From positions 3,648,501-3,712,500 of the forward strand of contig NC_021149.1 of assembly GCF_000380335.1 (NCBI RefSeq): 64,000 bases of DNA. Direction: 5' to 3'. The notes beneath the pieces were generated by a model. It made no database searches and had not been told where the DNA came from. It worked only from the letters and a program-made list of their open reading frames with translations. The DNA is from Azotobacter vinelandii CA (GTDB lineage: Bacteria; Pseudomonadota; Gammaproteobacteria; Pseudomonadales; Pseudomonadaceae). Position 1 is the stretch's first letter. The number at the start of each line of letters is the position of its first letter. Position numbers and translations under genes: made by a program. Of the stretch, positions 16,851-24,061 are shown piece after piece.

Positions 16851-17298
16851 CGCCGTTCTCCCGGCAAGCTCTGGCGTGTCCTGTCGTGCAAAGCACGCGG
16901 ACATGCCTGCATTGGCGCGACCCTCGCGCCGAACGCGGCACGGCGGCAAAGCCGCTCCGTGCCGCGCAACCCCCATGTGCAGACAGGCTTTCGACACGGC
17001 CCGGTGCCGCGTCCTTTTGTCTTGCCTTCCGCCTTTGCCCTTCGCTGTCGCTCTGGGCGTCGGCGGCCCGGCGGCGCTGTGCTGCTTGCAGCCAGCCCGC
17101 CGGCGAACGCGCCAATGGCCGTAGGCCGGGCGCGTTCGAGGCAAGACGCCTGCACGTTGGACGGCTGCGCCGGATGTTGCGCGAAATGCGGCGCGGATGC
17201 GCCCGCGCTGCACGCGCGACGACACGGCGGCAGCAGCCGGAACAGCATGCCCGATGGCACGATGAGAGGCACGGCAACGTGCAGCGAATCGGCGGTCA
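16851..17298. other. Candidate oriT: 448-bp hairpin-rich gap between virD2 and traF
   Basis: No convincing gene lies here. Three nested dyads are present. The first is TGTCC/GGACA (16877-16881, 16899-16903) around CGTGC-AAA-GCACG (16885-16897). The second is CGCGGCACGG/CCGTGCCGCG (16934-16943, 16957-16966) around CGGC-AAA-GCCG. The third is CGAACGCGCC/GGCGCGTTCG (17104-17113, 17129-17138) around GGCC-GTA-GGCC. Multiple hairpins next to the relaxase gene are the usual setting of an origin of transfer. The nick site itself cannot be read. Confidence 0.45.
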
Positions 17299-17898
17299 TC
17301 ATGGGCGCGTCTCCAGCCAGACCGGATGCGCGACGCCGATCACGGCGGATGCGCTGACCGGGCCGAAATAACGGCTGTCGAATGATGCCGGATTGGTCAT
17401 GCTCAACAGGAACAGCTCGGCCGGTTCGAGGTGGCGGCAAAGCTGCAAGGATGGCAGCGGCCGGCCCAGCCGGTCGGCAGGCAGCGCGGCGGCGGCAGGC
17501 ACGCCGTCGATGCGAACCTGACGGGCGACGATGCAGACGTGTTGCGGCGCGATCGCGCCCACACGTTTGAGCAGCGGAACGTGTGTCGGCAGGTAGCCGC
17601 GCTGCGCAGCAAGCACGCCAGCGTCGGCGGGCAATCGGGTCAGGACGATGCTGCCCACTTCCAGCCGACGTGGCAGCGAGGCGGCCTGATGGTCAAGCGG
17701 CTGCACGCGATACCAGCCGACCGGAACGCTGTCGGACGGGTTGTAGATCAGGCGCGGCAGCGGCTGCACGAAAGCCGCCCAGGCCAGCGCAGCGAGGCCG
17801 ACGGCGGCGAAGCCCGCCAGCACGATGCGAGCGCGCGGGCGCGAGCGAGGACGCGGCGCGATTTCGGGTGTGCGTGCGGTGGTGGAATCAGCGGTCAT
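17299..17898 (-). CDS. traF: TraF-like S26 peptidase (conjugation)
   Basis: The protein has 199 residues. One N-terminal transmembrane helix (about 24-44) is followed by the S26 signal-peptidase core: NPSDSVPVGWY with the presumed nucleophile S57, the general-base Lys in LLKRVG (K111), and the conserved FDSRYFGPV box (174-182). In IncP-type systems TraF matures the TrbC pilin by cleavage and cyclisation. In this element it would act on a TrbC encoded beyond the left edge. Its ATG overlaps the stop of the DUF2840 gene by 4 bp. Confidence 0.9.
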   Translation of the reverse strand: MTADSTTARTPEIAPRPRSRPRARIVLAGFAAVGLAALAWAAFVQPLPRLIYNPSDSVPVGWYRVQPLDHQAASLPRRLEVGSIVLTRLPADAGVLAAQRGYLPTHVPLLKRVGAIAPQHVCIVARQVRIDGVPAAAALPADRLGRPLPSLQLCRHLEPAELFLLSMTNPASFDSRYFGPVSASAVIGVAHPVWLETRP

Positions 17899-18440
17899 GG
17901 CAGCGCCCTCCCGGCCAGCCAGGCGGCGTGCCGCTCGGCGGTGTATTCGGGCAGCGCCAGGCGGGCCGCCAGACGGTTGCCCAGCGTGCGCCAGTACGCG
18001 GGCGACACGTCGATGGCGGCGATGCCCTGCGCCTCGATGCCGTCGATGCGTTCCAGCACGGCACGCACCGCGTTCTCGCCTTCGGCGTGCAGCAGCAGGC
18101 GTGCGCCTGGCCGCACGCCGGGGATGCGCTGCACGGCGTCCAGCGGCGTGCCGGCCTGCATTACCATGAGCTGCCAGCGCACGGTGCCGTAGTCGTTGGC
18201 CTGCCAGCGGATGCGGCAGAACATCGCGCCCGGCAGGAATACCGCGCAGCGCCGCCAGTGGTCGAGCCGCAGCGTGCGCGCAGGTTCGCCGAAGCGCAGG
18301 TAGAGCTTGAAGCGGTGTTCGAGGTATGCCAGCGAAACGCGCGTCAGCGGCACGTTGCAGGCCTGCCCCGCGAGTGTCGAAAGCGCAGGCAACGGCGTAG
18401 CCGGTGCCGCGTTCGCGGCAGGCAAAGCGGATGCGGTCAT
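17895..18440 (-). CDS. DUF2840 family protein
   Basis: The 181-residue protein matches the DUF2840 family by its core AYLEHRFKLYLRFGEP, CAVFLPGAMFCRIRWQANDYGT and WQLMVMQAG. No catalytic motif or membrane segment is visible. It is coupled by 4-bp overlaps to both the upstream ribbon-helix-helix gene and the downstream traF, so it belongs to the parA-RHH-DUF2840-traF operon of Tn4371-like elements. Function is unknown; a role in transfer or maintenance is inferred from context. Confidence 0.85.
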   Translation of the reverse strand: MTASALPAANAAPATPLPALSTLAGQACNVPLTRVSLAYLEHRFKLYLRFGEPARTLRLDHWRRCAVFLPGAMFCRIRWQANDYGTVRWQLMVMQAGTPLDAVQRIPGVRPGARLLLHAEGENAVRAVLERIDGIEAQGIAAIDVSPAYWRTLGNRLAARLALPEYTAERHAAWLAGRALP

Positions 18441-18691
18441 GGTGTGCTCTCCGGCGGAAACTCCCGCTCCAGCAGGCCGCGCAGCAGGTCGGCCACGGTC
18501 ATGCCTCGCGTGAAGGCCGACACCTTGATGCGCGCCCGCATGGCGGGCGTAATATCGAGCGTGAGGCGAGCCGTGTAGAGGTCGCCTTTATTGAGCGCAT
18601 CGGCGTCGCCCTGGCGAATCCACGCCTCGGCTTGCGGATTCGCAGGAGGACGCGCGCCGATGGCGATGCGCTTGCCGTTGCGCTGGCTCAT
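18437..18691 (-). CDS. Small ribbon-helix-helix partition partner (ParG/ParB-like)
   Basis: The protein has 84 residues from the ATG at 18691, which overlaps the ParA stop (ATGA). The C-terminal half, YTARLTLDITPAMRARIKVSAFTRGMTVADLLRGLLEREF, has the strand-helix-helix pattern of RHH DNA-binding proteins that partner small ParA ATPases. The N-terminal 35 residues are basic and probably flexible, as in ParG, where the arm stimulates the ATPase. It probably binds a centromere-like site near the parA promoter. Confidence 0.8.
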   Translation of the reverse strand: MSQRNGKRIAIGARPPANPQAEAWIRQGDADALNKGDLYTARLTLDITPAMRARIKVSAFTRGMTVADLLRGLLEREFPPESTP

Positions 18692-19326
18692 GTCGGCCAC
18701 CGCAGCAGTTCATCGGTGAGCACGGCGATCTCGCGTGCGGCGGCGCTGTCGGGCGCCGTCTCGCGGGCGAGCCGGCCAGCGGCCACGCTGTCGGCGAAGA
18801 CGATGCGCTGGCGTACTTCGCTGCGCAGCGCCGGCAGCGGCTGTTCGGCCAGCGATTGCCGTGCTTCTCTGCCGATGATGGTGGTACTGACACGCCGATT
18901 GATGACGAAGGCCGCGCGCAGCGCAGGCCGGAACACCTGTGCCTCGCGGATCAGCGCCACCATCTCGGCGCTAGCCCAAAGGTCGTAGGGGCTGGGCTGC
19001 ACGGGAATCAGCACGCGCTCGGCCGCCAGCAGCGCGGAACGCGCCAGGGCAGCGATGCGCGGCGGGCCGTCGATGATGACGTGATCGGCGCGGCGAGCCA
19101 GCTCCGGCGCTTCCTGATGCAGCGTTTCGCGGGCGAGGCCCACGGCGCTGAACAGCCGGGGCAATCCCTGCTGGCTTCTGCGCTGCGTCCAGTCCAGCGA
19201 TGAACCCTGCGGGTCGGCATCCAGCAGGATGACGTGCAGACCGCGCATCGCCAGCTCGCCGGCGATGTGGGTAGCGAGCGTGGTCTTGCCGACGCCGCCT
19301 TTCTGGTTGACAAACGCGAAGATCAT
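18688..19326 (-). CDS. parA: ParA-family partition ATPase
   Basis: The protein has 212 residues from the ATG at 19326. It begins MIFAFVNQKGGVGKTT, with the deviant Walker A motif KGGVGKTT at residues 9-16. LLDADPQGSSLDW is Walker A' and VIIDGPPRIAAL is Walker B. There is no N-terminal HTH, so it is a small Ib-type ParA like those of ICEs and small plasmids. It would form dynamic filaments or gradients on the nucleoid to distribute the excised or replicating circle. It lies next to three iterons and repA, supporting a plasmid-like maintenance module. Confidence 0.92.
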   Translation of the reverse strand: MIFAFVNQKGGVGKTTLATHIAGELAMRGLHVILLDADPQGSSLDWTQRRSQQGLPRLFSAVGLARETLHQEAPELARRADHVIIDGPPRIAALARSALLAAERVLIPVQPSPYDLWASAEMVALIREAQVFRPALRAAFVINRRVSTTIIGREARQSLAEQPLPALRSEVRQRIVFADSVAAGRLARETAPDSAAAREIAVLTDELLRWPT

Positions 19327-19407
19327 GGCGCGGCCCTCCCTGCTGGAAAGCCGGCCTGGCCGTGCCGTTTTGTGGTTGTCCACCGAAACGGCGCGCTTCT
19401 ACCAAAA

Positions 19408-19567
19408 GTTAGAGATTTATAGTTAGGTAAGTTAGAGGGGGCACAAACCCGCGCCGTTACTGGCTTTGCGGCGTTTTCGTACTCCTGATAGCACGATAGG
19501 CGTACTCCCGATAGCACGATACCCGGTACTCCTGATAGCACGAGGCCGTCCACACCTTTTCCCGCAG
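19408..19567. repeat. Iteron array: candidate oriV and partition region
   Basis: Three near-identical 18-bp direct repeats, GTACTCCTGATAGCACGA with one T-to-C change in the middle copy, start at 19479, 19502 and 19526. Their 23-24 bp period is about two helical turns. AGTTAG occurs at 19408, 19422 and 19431 in a short AT-rich stretch just upstream of parA. Iterons next to a RepA gene and an AT-rich segment look like a RepA-bound replication origin. The AGTTAG repeats could be operator or centromere sites. Confidence 0.7.
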
Positions 19568-20425
19568 TTATCCCCGTGCCGTGGACGGCACGGGCCGGAA
19601 GGTCAGCAGTTCCAGCCTTTCGCCCGGCATCGGCTCGATGCCCAGGACGTAGCCGGGCAGCGACTGACGCGCGACCAGCACGCGCAGGTCGTAGGCGAAG
19701 TCCGAGAAGCGCGCCGCGCTGCCGGACTTGCGGTACAGGTGCCGGAAGTCGAATTGCCAGCCGTGTTCCTGCCGCCCGCCGTGCTTGCGCACCAAGCGGT
19801 ACAGCCAGCGTTCGATGCCGCCTTTCAAGCGGAAATAGGCCGGGTCGATGGTCAGCACCAGGGCGGCGTCGAGCACGCCGGCATAGAACCAGTCCGGCAG
19901 GATCAGCTCGATGCCCAACGGCGTGCCGCTGGCGTCGGCCAGCTCGCGCCATTCGTTCACCCACGAAAAGCGGTGCAGGCGTCGCCCGGTGGTTTCGCGG
20001 ATGGAAGTCGCCACGCTGGTCGATTGCAGCCGGTCGAGCGCGGCTTTCAGGCGCTGGTAGTCGTTGAGGGACGTGCCGCGCCCGATGAAGCGCAGGATTT
20101 CGTAGGGGGTGGCGTGTATCCAGCGCGACGGGCGAATGCCTGCGTCGCGCGCTTCCACGATCTGCGAGGCCGCCCAAATCAGAACGTCGGCATCCCATAT
20201 CGTGGCGATGCCGTGCTCGGCCGTGCCTTCCACGCGGATGGTGATGTTCCCGCTGCGGAAGTCGATCGGCGCCGTGCGCCGCGACTTCGCCAGCGAGAAA
20301 AACGGAAAGGCCATCAAGTCCTGGCTGTCGCGCGGTGCCATGCCGTCGCCCGGCAGCGCGCGGAACAGGTCGAGCTGTTCCCGCTGCTGCGATCGCTGCC
20401 CCGACGGCAGCGATGGGCTGGACAT
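19568..20425 (-). CDS. repA: RepA-like replication initiator
   Basis: The protein has 285 residues from the ATG at 20425; an in-frame GTG at 20437 is possible. The sequence matches the replication initiator A proteins of Tn4371-like elements: LMAFPFFSLAKSRRTAPIDF, WDADVLIWAASQIVEA, ATPYEILRFIGRG and LRSTSVATSI-like helix-turn-helix segments (here LQSTSVATSI), and RLVRKHGGRQ in the C-terminal winged helix. Such proteins bind iterons and start replication. The stop lies 25 bp from the last iteron. This fits transient autonomous replication of the excised circle. Confidence 0.85.
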   Translation of the reverse strand: MSSPSLPSGQRSQQREQLDLFRALPGDGMAPRDSQDLMAFPFFSLAKSRRTAPIDFRSGNITIRVEGTAEHGIATIWDADVLIWAASQIVEARDAGIRPSRWIHATPYEILRFIGRGTSLNDYQRLKAALDRLQSTSVATSIRETTGRRLHRFSWVNEWRELADASGTPLGIELILPDWFYAGVLDAALVLTIDPAYFRLKGGIERWLYRLVRKHGGRQEHGWQFDFRHLYRKSGSAARFSDFAYDLRVLVARQSLPGYVLGIEPMPGERLELLTFRPVPSTARG

Positions 20426-20451
20426 GACGATGGCCACCGGCGAGCCGACGA

Positions 20452-20736
20452 TCAGCGGCCATCACGGTAGTCGCCCGCGTGACGCTCGGCGTATTCCGGG
20501 TCGGACGTGGCCTCGTAGCTGCGCTGGTCGGCCCAGGCATCGAGGTCGCTCACCGCGTACATGACGCGGCGGCCGAACTTGCGGAACTTCGGGCCGCCAC
20601 CGATCACGCGCTGTTTCTCCAGCGTGCGCGGTGACAGGCCCAGGTATTCGGCGGCTTCGTCGTTGGTCAGGTAGCGTTGGGGCTGCGCGGGCGCAGCGAC
20701 AGCGGCGGCGGCAGGTCGCAAGGGAGCGGGTCGCAT
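20452..20736 (-). CDS. AlpA/excisionase-type HTH DNA-binding protein
   Basis: The protein has 94 residues from the ATG at 20736, with GGAGG 8 nt upstream. The MerR-like helix-turn-helix RYLTNDEAAEYLGLSPRTLEKQRVIGGGPKFRKFGRRVMYAVSDLDAWADQR is the HTH_17 domain of AlpA and excisionase-type proteins. The short Ala/Pro-rich N-terminus is probably disordered. It lies just upstream of repA in the same direction. It could act as a recombination directionality factor or as activator of repA; context does not decide. Confidence 0.85.
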   Translation of the reverse strand: MRPAPLRPAAAAVAAPAQPQRYLTNDEAAEYLGLSPRTLEKQRVIGGGPKFRKFGRRVMYAVSDLDAWADQRSYEATSDPEYAERHAGDYRDGR

Positions 20737-20847
20737 GGGATGTACCTCCATCAAGCCCGGCCACACCACGCGGCCGGATAGAGGCACTTTCAAGAAAGCT
20801 AGGCTTCTTGCTAAGGGACGAATTGCAGGAGCTGCGATTCGTCCCCC

Positions 20848-21630
20848 TTACTGCGATGCAACTGGCGGAAGCTGCGCCAGACTGCGATAGCCGCCGCGCA
20901 TCAGCGCCTCGCCACGGCGCACCAGCCGCCGCACGCGGGCACGCAAGGCGCTGTCCTTGTGCCAGTCGGCCGCGACGGCATCCGCGCCGAACAGCCCTTC
21001 GGCGACTTCGCGCAAGGACGCGCCTGCCAGGGCCGCGTCGAGCGCCTGGAGCGTATGCAGTTCCAACAGCGCGGCGGGTGTGGGCCGGGAACGGGCTGTT
21101 GCCACAGGCGGCGCCACGGTCGCGGCATCCGTGGCGGCGGCCAGTGCATCCAGTTCGGCCGCGAGCGCGCGATAACGTGCGCAGGGCGTGGCGCAGGCAC
21201 GGACGGCGTAGAGGTAGGCCATGCCGTCTTCCAGGCCCGGCCCGAGGGCGAGCCGCAGGCAGCAGCCGGGCCAGCGCGACACCAGCACCAGGCGCTTGCC
21301 GTCGTGGATCAGTTGCTTGCGGCCAGGCACGCGCCAGAACTCGAAGGCGTAGGCTTCGGGCGGCGGGTCGGCGTCCGGGTAGAGCTGCACCACGGCGTCG
21401 TGATCGGGGAACCAGGCCGGATGCGCGTCGCGCGCATCCAGGGCCGGGTCTTCCAGCAGGCGCAGGCCCCACGCCTGCGCCGCGTCCGGCCGGCGGCGAC
21501 GGCGTAGCCAGTCGCGGCGATAGTCGGGATTTCGGCGCAGGTATTCCCAGGCCAGCGCCGTGCCGTCCAGGTGCAGGACGTAGAGATACGCGGCGGTCGG
21601 ATACCAGTGTTCAACGCTCGGCTCGGCCAT
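20848..21630 (-). CDS. DUF2285 domain protein (TraR-type ICE regulator)
   Basis: The protein has 260 residues. The N-terminal part (YLRRNPDYRRDWLRRRRRPDAAQAWGLRLLEDPALDAR) matches the DUF6499/DUF2285 arrangement and the C-terminal DUF2285 region has LHTLQALDAALAGASLREVAEGLFG and ALRARVRRLVRRGEALMRGGYRSL, which resembles a helix-turn-helix. DUF2285 proteins sit next to AlpA-like genes in Tn4371-type ICEs and are thought to be transcriptional activators. That role is inferred here. The gap of 111 bp to the AlpA-like gene contains no clear terminator. Confidence 0.8.
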   Translation of the reverse strand: MAEPSVEHWYPTAAYLYVLHLDGTALAWEYLRRNPDYRRDWLRRRRRPDAAQAWGLRLLEDPALDARDAHPAWFPDHDAVVQLYPDADPPPEAYAFEFWRVPGRKQLIHDGKRLVLVSRWPGCCLRLALGPGLEDGMAYLYAVRACATPCARYRALAAELDALAAATDAATVAPPVATARSRPTPAALLELHTLQALDAALAGASLREVAEGLFGADAVAADWHKDSALRARVRRLVRRGEALMRGGYRSLAQLPPVASQ

Positions 21631-21968
21631 GACGATGCCTCCTGACGGTCAGCAGGAACGTCGCCACGGTTTTCGCGTGCGGGAGCTATCGTCTCACCAT
21701 CAAAGCGCCATCGTTATCGGGGTAAGCTGTAACTGCGGATGTCAAGACGAATTGGCTCCGGTGCATTGCGAAAATCGTCTGAATGCGACGGCTGCACCGC
21801 CGGACATCGACGGACAGCATCGGATACCGTGCCGCAGCCCGCGCCAAAGACCATGACTGTTTGCAGCAGGGTGACGCTGCTTCGGCGCAAGAGTGCGGGT
21901 TCAGACCGGCTCGGTCTGGAACGAGACGGAAATAGTCACAATGCGTCCGTCCCGCCGACAGGTTCCGG
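21631..21968. other. Intergenic gap (338 bp) with one short hairpin
   Basis: No supported gene. CAGACCG-GCT-CGGTCTG at 21902-21918 is a perfect 7-bp stem downstream of the DUF2958 stop. It might act as its terminator but lacks a T-tract. Otherwise nothing distinctive is seen. Confidence 0.5.
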
Positions 21969-22316
21969 TCAGTCCGTGATCGAGCCGTTGGCCTGCGCCA
22001 GCCGGACATACTCCGACAGCGGGCGCGCCGGCTCGAAATAGCGATCCCGCATCACTGGCTGCTTGCGCGGCCCGACGATGGATGCCAAGGCCGATAGCTG
22101 CACCGTGCCCAGGTCGGGCATCCCGATGCCGAGGTCGATCAATCCCCAACAGGTGTCGCCGTCGGCGGGATCGAGCGACACCAGCAGCCAAGTCACATGC
22201 GCGTCGGGGGTGAACAGGCGCACCACGGGCAGCGGGTCGATGGAATGGCCGACGGCGCGCGCCACGCCATTGGCGAGCAGCCGCGCGCGTTGCTCGTCGG
22301 TGATGAGTGGGTTCAT
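21969..22316 (-). CDS. DUF2958 family protein
   Basis: The protein has 115 residues from the ATG at 22316. MNPLITDEQRARLLANG, PVVRLFTPDAHVTWLLVSLDP, DTCWGLIDLGIGMPDLGTV and RDRYFEPARPLSEYVRLA are the conserved blocks of DUF2958, found on many ICEs and plasmids. It is small, soluble and without known catalytic motifs. Function is unknown. It is divergent from the XRE regulator across a repeat-containing gap. Confidence 0.88.
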   Translation of the reverse strand: MNPLITDEQRARLLANGVARAVGHSIDPLPVVRLFTPDAHVTWLLVSLDPADGDTCWGLIDLGIGMPDLGTVQLSALASIVGPRKQPVMRDRYFEPARPLSEYVRLAQANGSITD

Positions 22317-22370
22317 GGCTGCCATTCCCCCTCGGATGCACGGAGCCGCCAAAGCGCATCGGCGCCTTCG

Positions 22371-22515
22371 CGTACAGGCACGAAGGCGCAAGCCCACGCA
22401 TTCGCAGAAGCGTAAAGGCACGAACACGCATCGGCGGGAGTCTGCAAAGGCACGGATACGGTTCCCTGGATTTGAGGCTATCCGTGGATACGGATTTCCG
22501 TAAAGACACGGATGC
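22371..22515. repeat. Four degenerate direct repeats (G-Y-A-A-A-G-R-CACG core)
   Basis: Related units begin at 22371 (CGTACAGGCACGAAGGCG), 22411 (CGTAAAGGCACGAACACG), 22443 (TGCAAAGGCACGGATACG) and 22499 (CGTAAAGACACGGATGCG). Spacing is irregular (40, 32 and 56 bp). They fill the gap between the divergent DUF2958 and XRE genes. They could be regulator binding sites or remnants of a small repeat; no function is assigned. Confidence 0.45.
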
Positions 22516-22537
22516 GGCCAACAATACCAAATGAACA

Positions 22538-22558
22538 CTATAGATTGTAGTCCTATAG
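22538..22558. promoter_or_regulatory. Paired CTATAG operator upstream of the XRE gene
   Basis: Two copies of the palindromic hexamer CTATAG (22538-22543, 22553-22558) are 15 bp apart, with an imperfect symmetry around 22548. They lie 44 bp before the XRE start. The arrangement recalls two half-sites for a small XRE dimer and suggests autoregulation. Confidence 0.45.
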
Positions 22559-22601
22559 GGCGCAATGTGCTGTCATCTTGGTTTTTGCGAGGAAACCATA
22601 G

Positions 22602-22895
22602 GTGGCTGCGAGGTACTCATTGGCGCAGGCGTTGAAGACAGTCAGGAAGGCGCGTGGCTTGAGCCAGGAAGCGTTCTCCGACGTGTCCAGCCGCACCTAT
22701 ATGAGTACGCTGGAACGCGATCTGAAAAGCCCGACCATCAGCAAGCTGGCCGAGCTGTGCGAAGTGATGGAGGTGCATCCGCTCACGTTGCTGACGCTGG
22801 CCTATGCCGGCGACAGCACGCGCAAGGCCGATCAGCTTCTGGCGCAGGTGCGCCAGGAGCTTGAGGCGGTGTTGAAGGAACGCGACACGCCGTAG
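22602..22895 (+). CDS. XRE-family (Cro/CI-like) regulator
   Basis: The protein has 97 residues. It starts at a GTG (22602) preceded by GAGGAAA. The helix-turn-helix ALKTVRKARGLSQEAFSDVSSRTYMSTLERDLKSPTISKLAELCEVMEVHPLTLL spans residues about 9-65, and a short coiled C-terminus follows. It is one of the few backbone genes on the plus strand and is divergent from the DUF2958-to-traF side of the ICE. A switch role in controlling excision or transfer is inferred. Confidence 0.87.
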   Translation: MAARYSLAQALKTVRKARGLSQEAFSDVSSRTYMSTLERDLKSPTISKLAELCEVMEVHPLTLLTLAYAGDSTRKADQLLAQVRQELEAVLKERDTP

Positions 22896-22937
22896 GCACG
22901 TGCGTGACGATGCTGAGCCACCCGCCGCAGGCGGCCG

Positions 22938-23075
22938 TCAGGCCGCCTTGGGCTTGCTGCGCGACCAGATCAGGTCGTGCGTGCCGTCCTCGTTCTCGAT
23001 CAGGCGAGCATAGACCGTCGCCGGGAACGGAGGATCTTCGGTGCCGAACGACCGGCTGTGACGACTGAAATGCAA
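22938..23075 (-). CDS. Possible small protein or 3' gene remnant
   Basis: An open frame ending at 22938 encodes a protein-like segment (FGTEDPPFPATVYARLIENEDG and then HDLIWSRSKPKAA). The only start nearby is a TTG at 23075 without a ribosome-binding site, so it may be the tail of a lost gene. No family is recognised. It lies 80 bp past the radC stop on the same strand. Confidence 0.3.
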   Translation of the reverse strand: MHFSRHSRSFGTEDPPFPATVYARLIENEDGTHDLIWSRSKPKAA

Positions 23076-23155
23076 CCGGGCCGGCGCAGCCGGTTCGACG
23101 GGCCTTGCAAGAGCGCCAGACGATCGCAGCAAAAAGGGGGCCGAAGCCCCCGAAG

Positions 23156-23662
23156 TCAGAGCAGACCGCGCTCTGCGAACGACGTAGCAACAGCGCCTGC
23201 GACGATGACGTGATCCAACACGCGCACATCCACCAGCGCCAGCACTTGCTTGAGCTGCTGGGTCAGTGCCCGGTCGGCGCCGCTCGGCTCCGGGTTCCCG
23301 CTCGGATGGTTGTGGCTGACGATGACCGCCGCCGCGTTGACCCGCAGCGCCTGTTTGACCACCTCGCGCGGATGTACCTCGGCGGCGTCGATCGTGCCGT
23401 GGAACATCTCCACGTAGTCGATCAGGCGATGGCGCGTATCGAGGAACAGTACCGCGAAGACTTCGTGCTCGAAGCCGGCCAGCTTGGCGCGCAGGTAGTC
23501 CTTCACCGCCGACGGCGAAGCGAATGCCTCGCCGCGCTGCATCTTCTGTTCGATGACCTGGCGCGCAGCTTCCAAAATCTGGTCGGCGTCGGCCGGCCGG
23601 TAACGGCCACGGCCATCGCGCACCATCAGCGGCGTATCGAGAGAGAGGGGCAGTTGCGACAT
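23156..23662 (-). CDS. radC: RadC-family JAB/MPN protein
   Basis: The protein has 168 residues. It has a JAB1/MPN+ fold with the metal-binding motif SHNHPSGNPEPSGAD (H117, H119, D130) and the strand VFAVLFLDTRHRLIDYVEMFHGT. It matches the RadC-like (YeeS/YkfG-type) proteins carried by mobile elements, which lack the HhH N-terminus of chromosomal RadC. Biochemical function is unsettled in the family; a DNA-repair role is doubtful. It is a regular member of the Tn4371 backbone between int and repA. Confidence 0.9.
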   Translation of the reverse strand: MSQLPLSLDTPLMVRDGRGRYRPADADQILEAARQVIEQKMQRGEAFASPSAVKDYLRAKLAGFEHEVFAVLFLDTRHRLIDYVEMFHGTIDAAEVHPREVVKQALRVNAAAVIVSHNHPSGNPEPSGADRALTQQLKQVLALVDVRVLDHVIVAGAVATSFAERGLL

Positions 23663-24061
23663 GATCGTGCTCCGGTTGCTCGGGCGGAATTGCCCAGAAC
23701 CGGCGCCTCACGGCGCAGCGCAAGCCGTCACAGGAGCGCAGCCGGCCACGGCCGCAAGCGTGCGAGCACGCGCAGTCCTTGCACGGCGAGAACGCCGTGA
23801 TACGGTGAAAGGGACAGCAAGACCGCCCACACCCGCCCACTGCAAATGCCCGCCTTGAGCAAGCGGAGCGCGCAGGCCAAGCTCAACGAGCCGGGCCGAA
23901 GGCGTTAGGGGTCAGCGCCGGAGGCCGCGATTCGGAACGAAGCGCGGGGCGCAGCCCGCGAACCTGACGGCGGCACGCCAGGACGCAGCTTTGGCACGAT
24001 GGGGTACTACAGTTGCACGTCTATGTTTCGCGGTGGCGCCAGCGGCACGACCAGAGCGAAA
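23663..24061. other. Intergenic region (399 bp), no gene seen
   Basis: Neither strand has a convincing coding frame. The stretch is GC-rich with several short dyads and probably held backbone genes that were replaced when the restriction-modification operon was inserted. No clear promoter is visible. Confidence 0.5.

Noticed and set aside
15921..17357. A 478-codon plus-strand frame opposite the relaxase and the gap next to it
   Set aside because: It is antisense to a relaxase with complete motifs and runs across a non-coding hairpin region; there is no ribosome-binding site and no domain.
19479..19543. Iteron-like repeats considered as a CRISPR array
   Set aside because: The 18-bp repeats have 5-6 bp gaps, far too short for spacers, and sit beside repA and parA.
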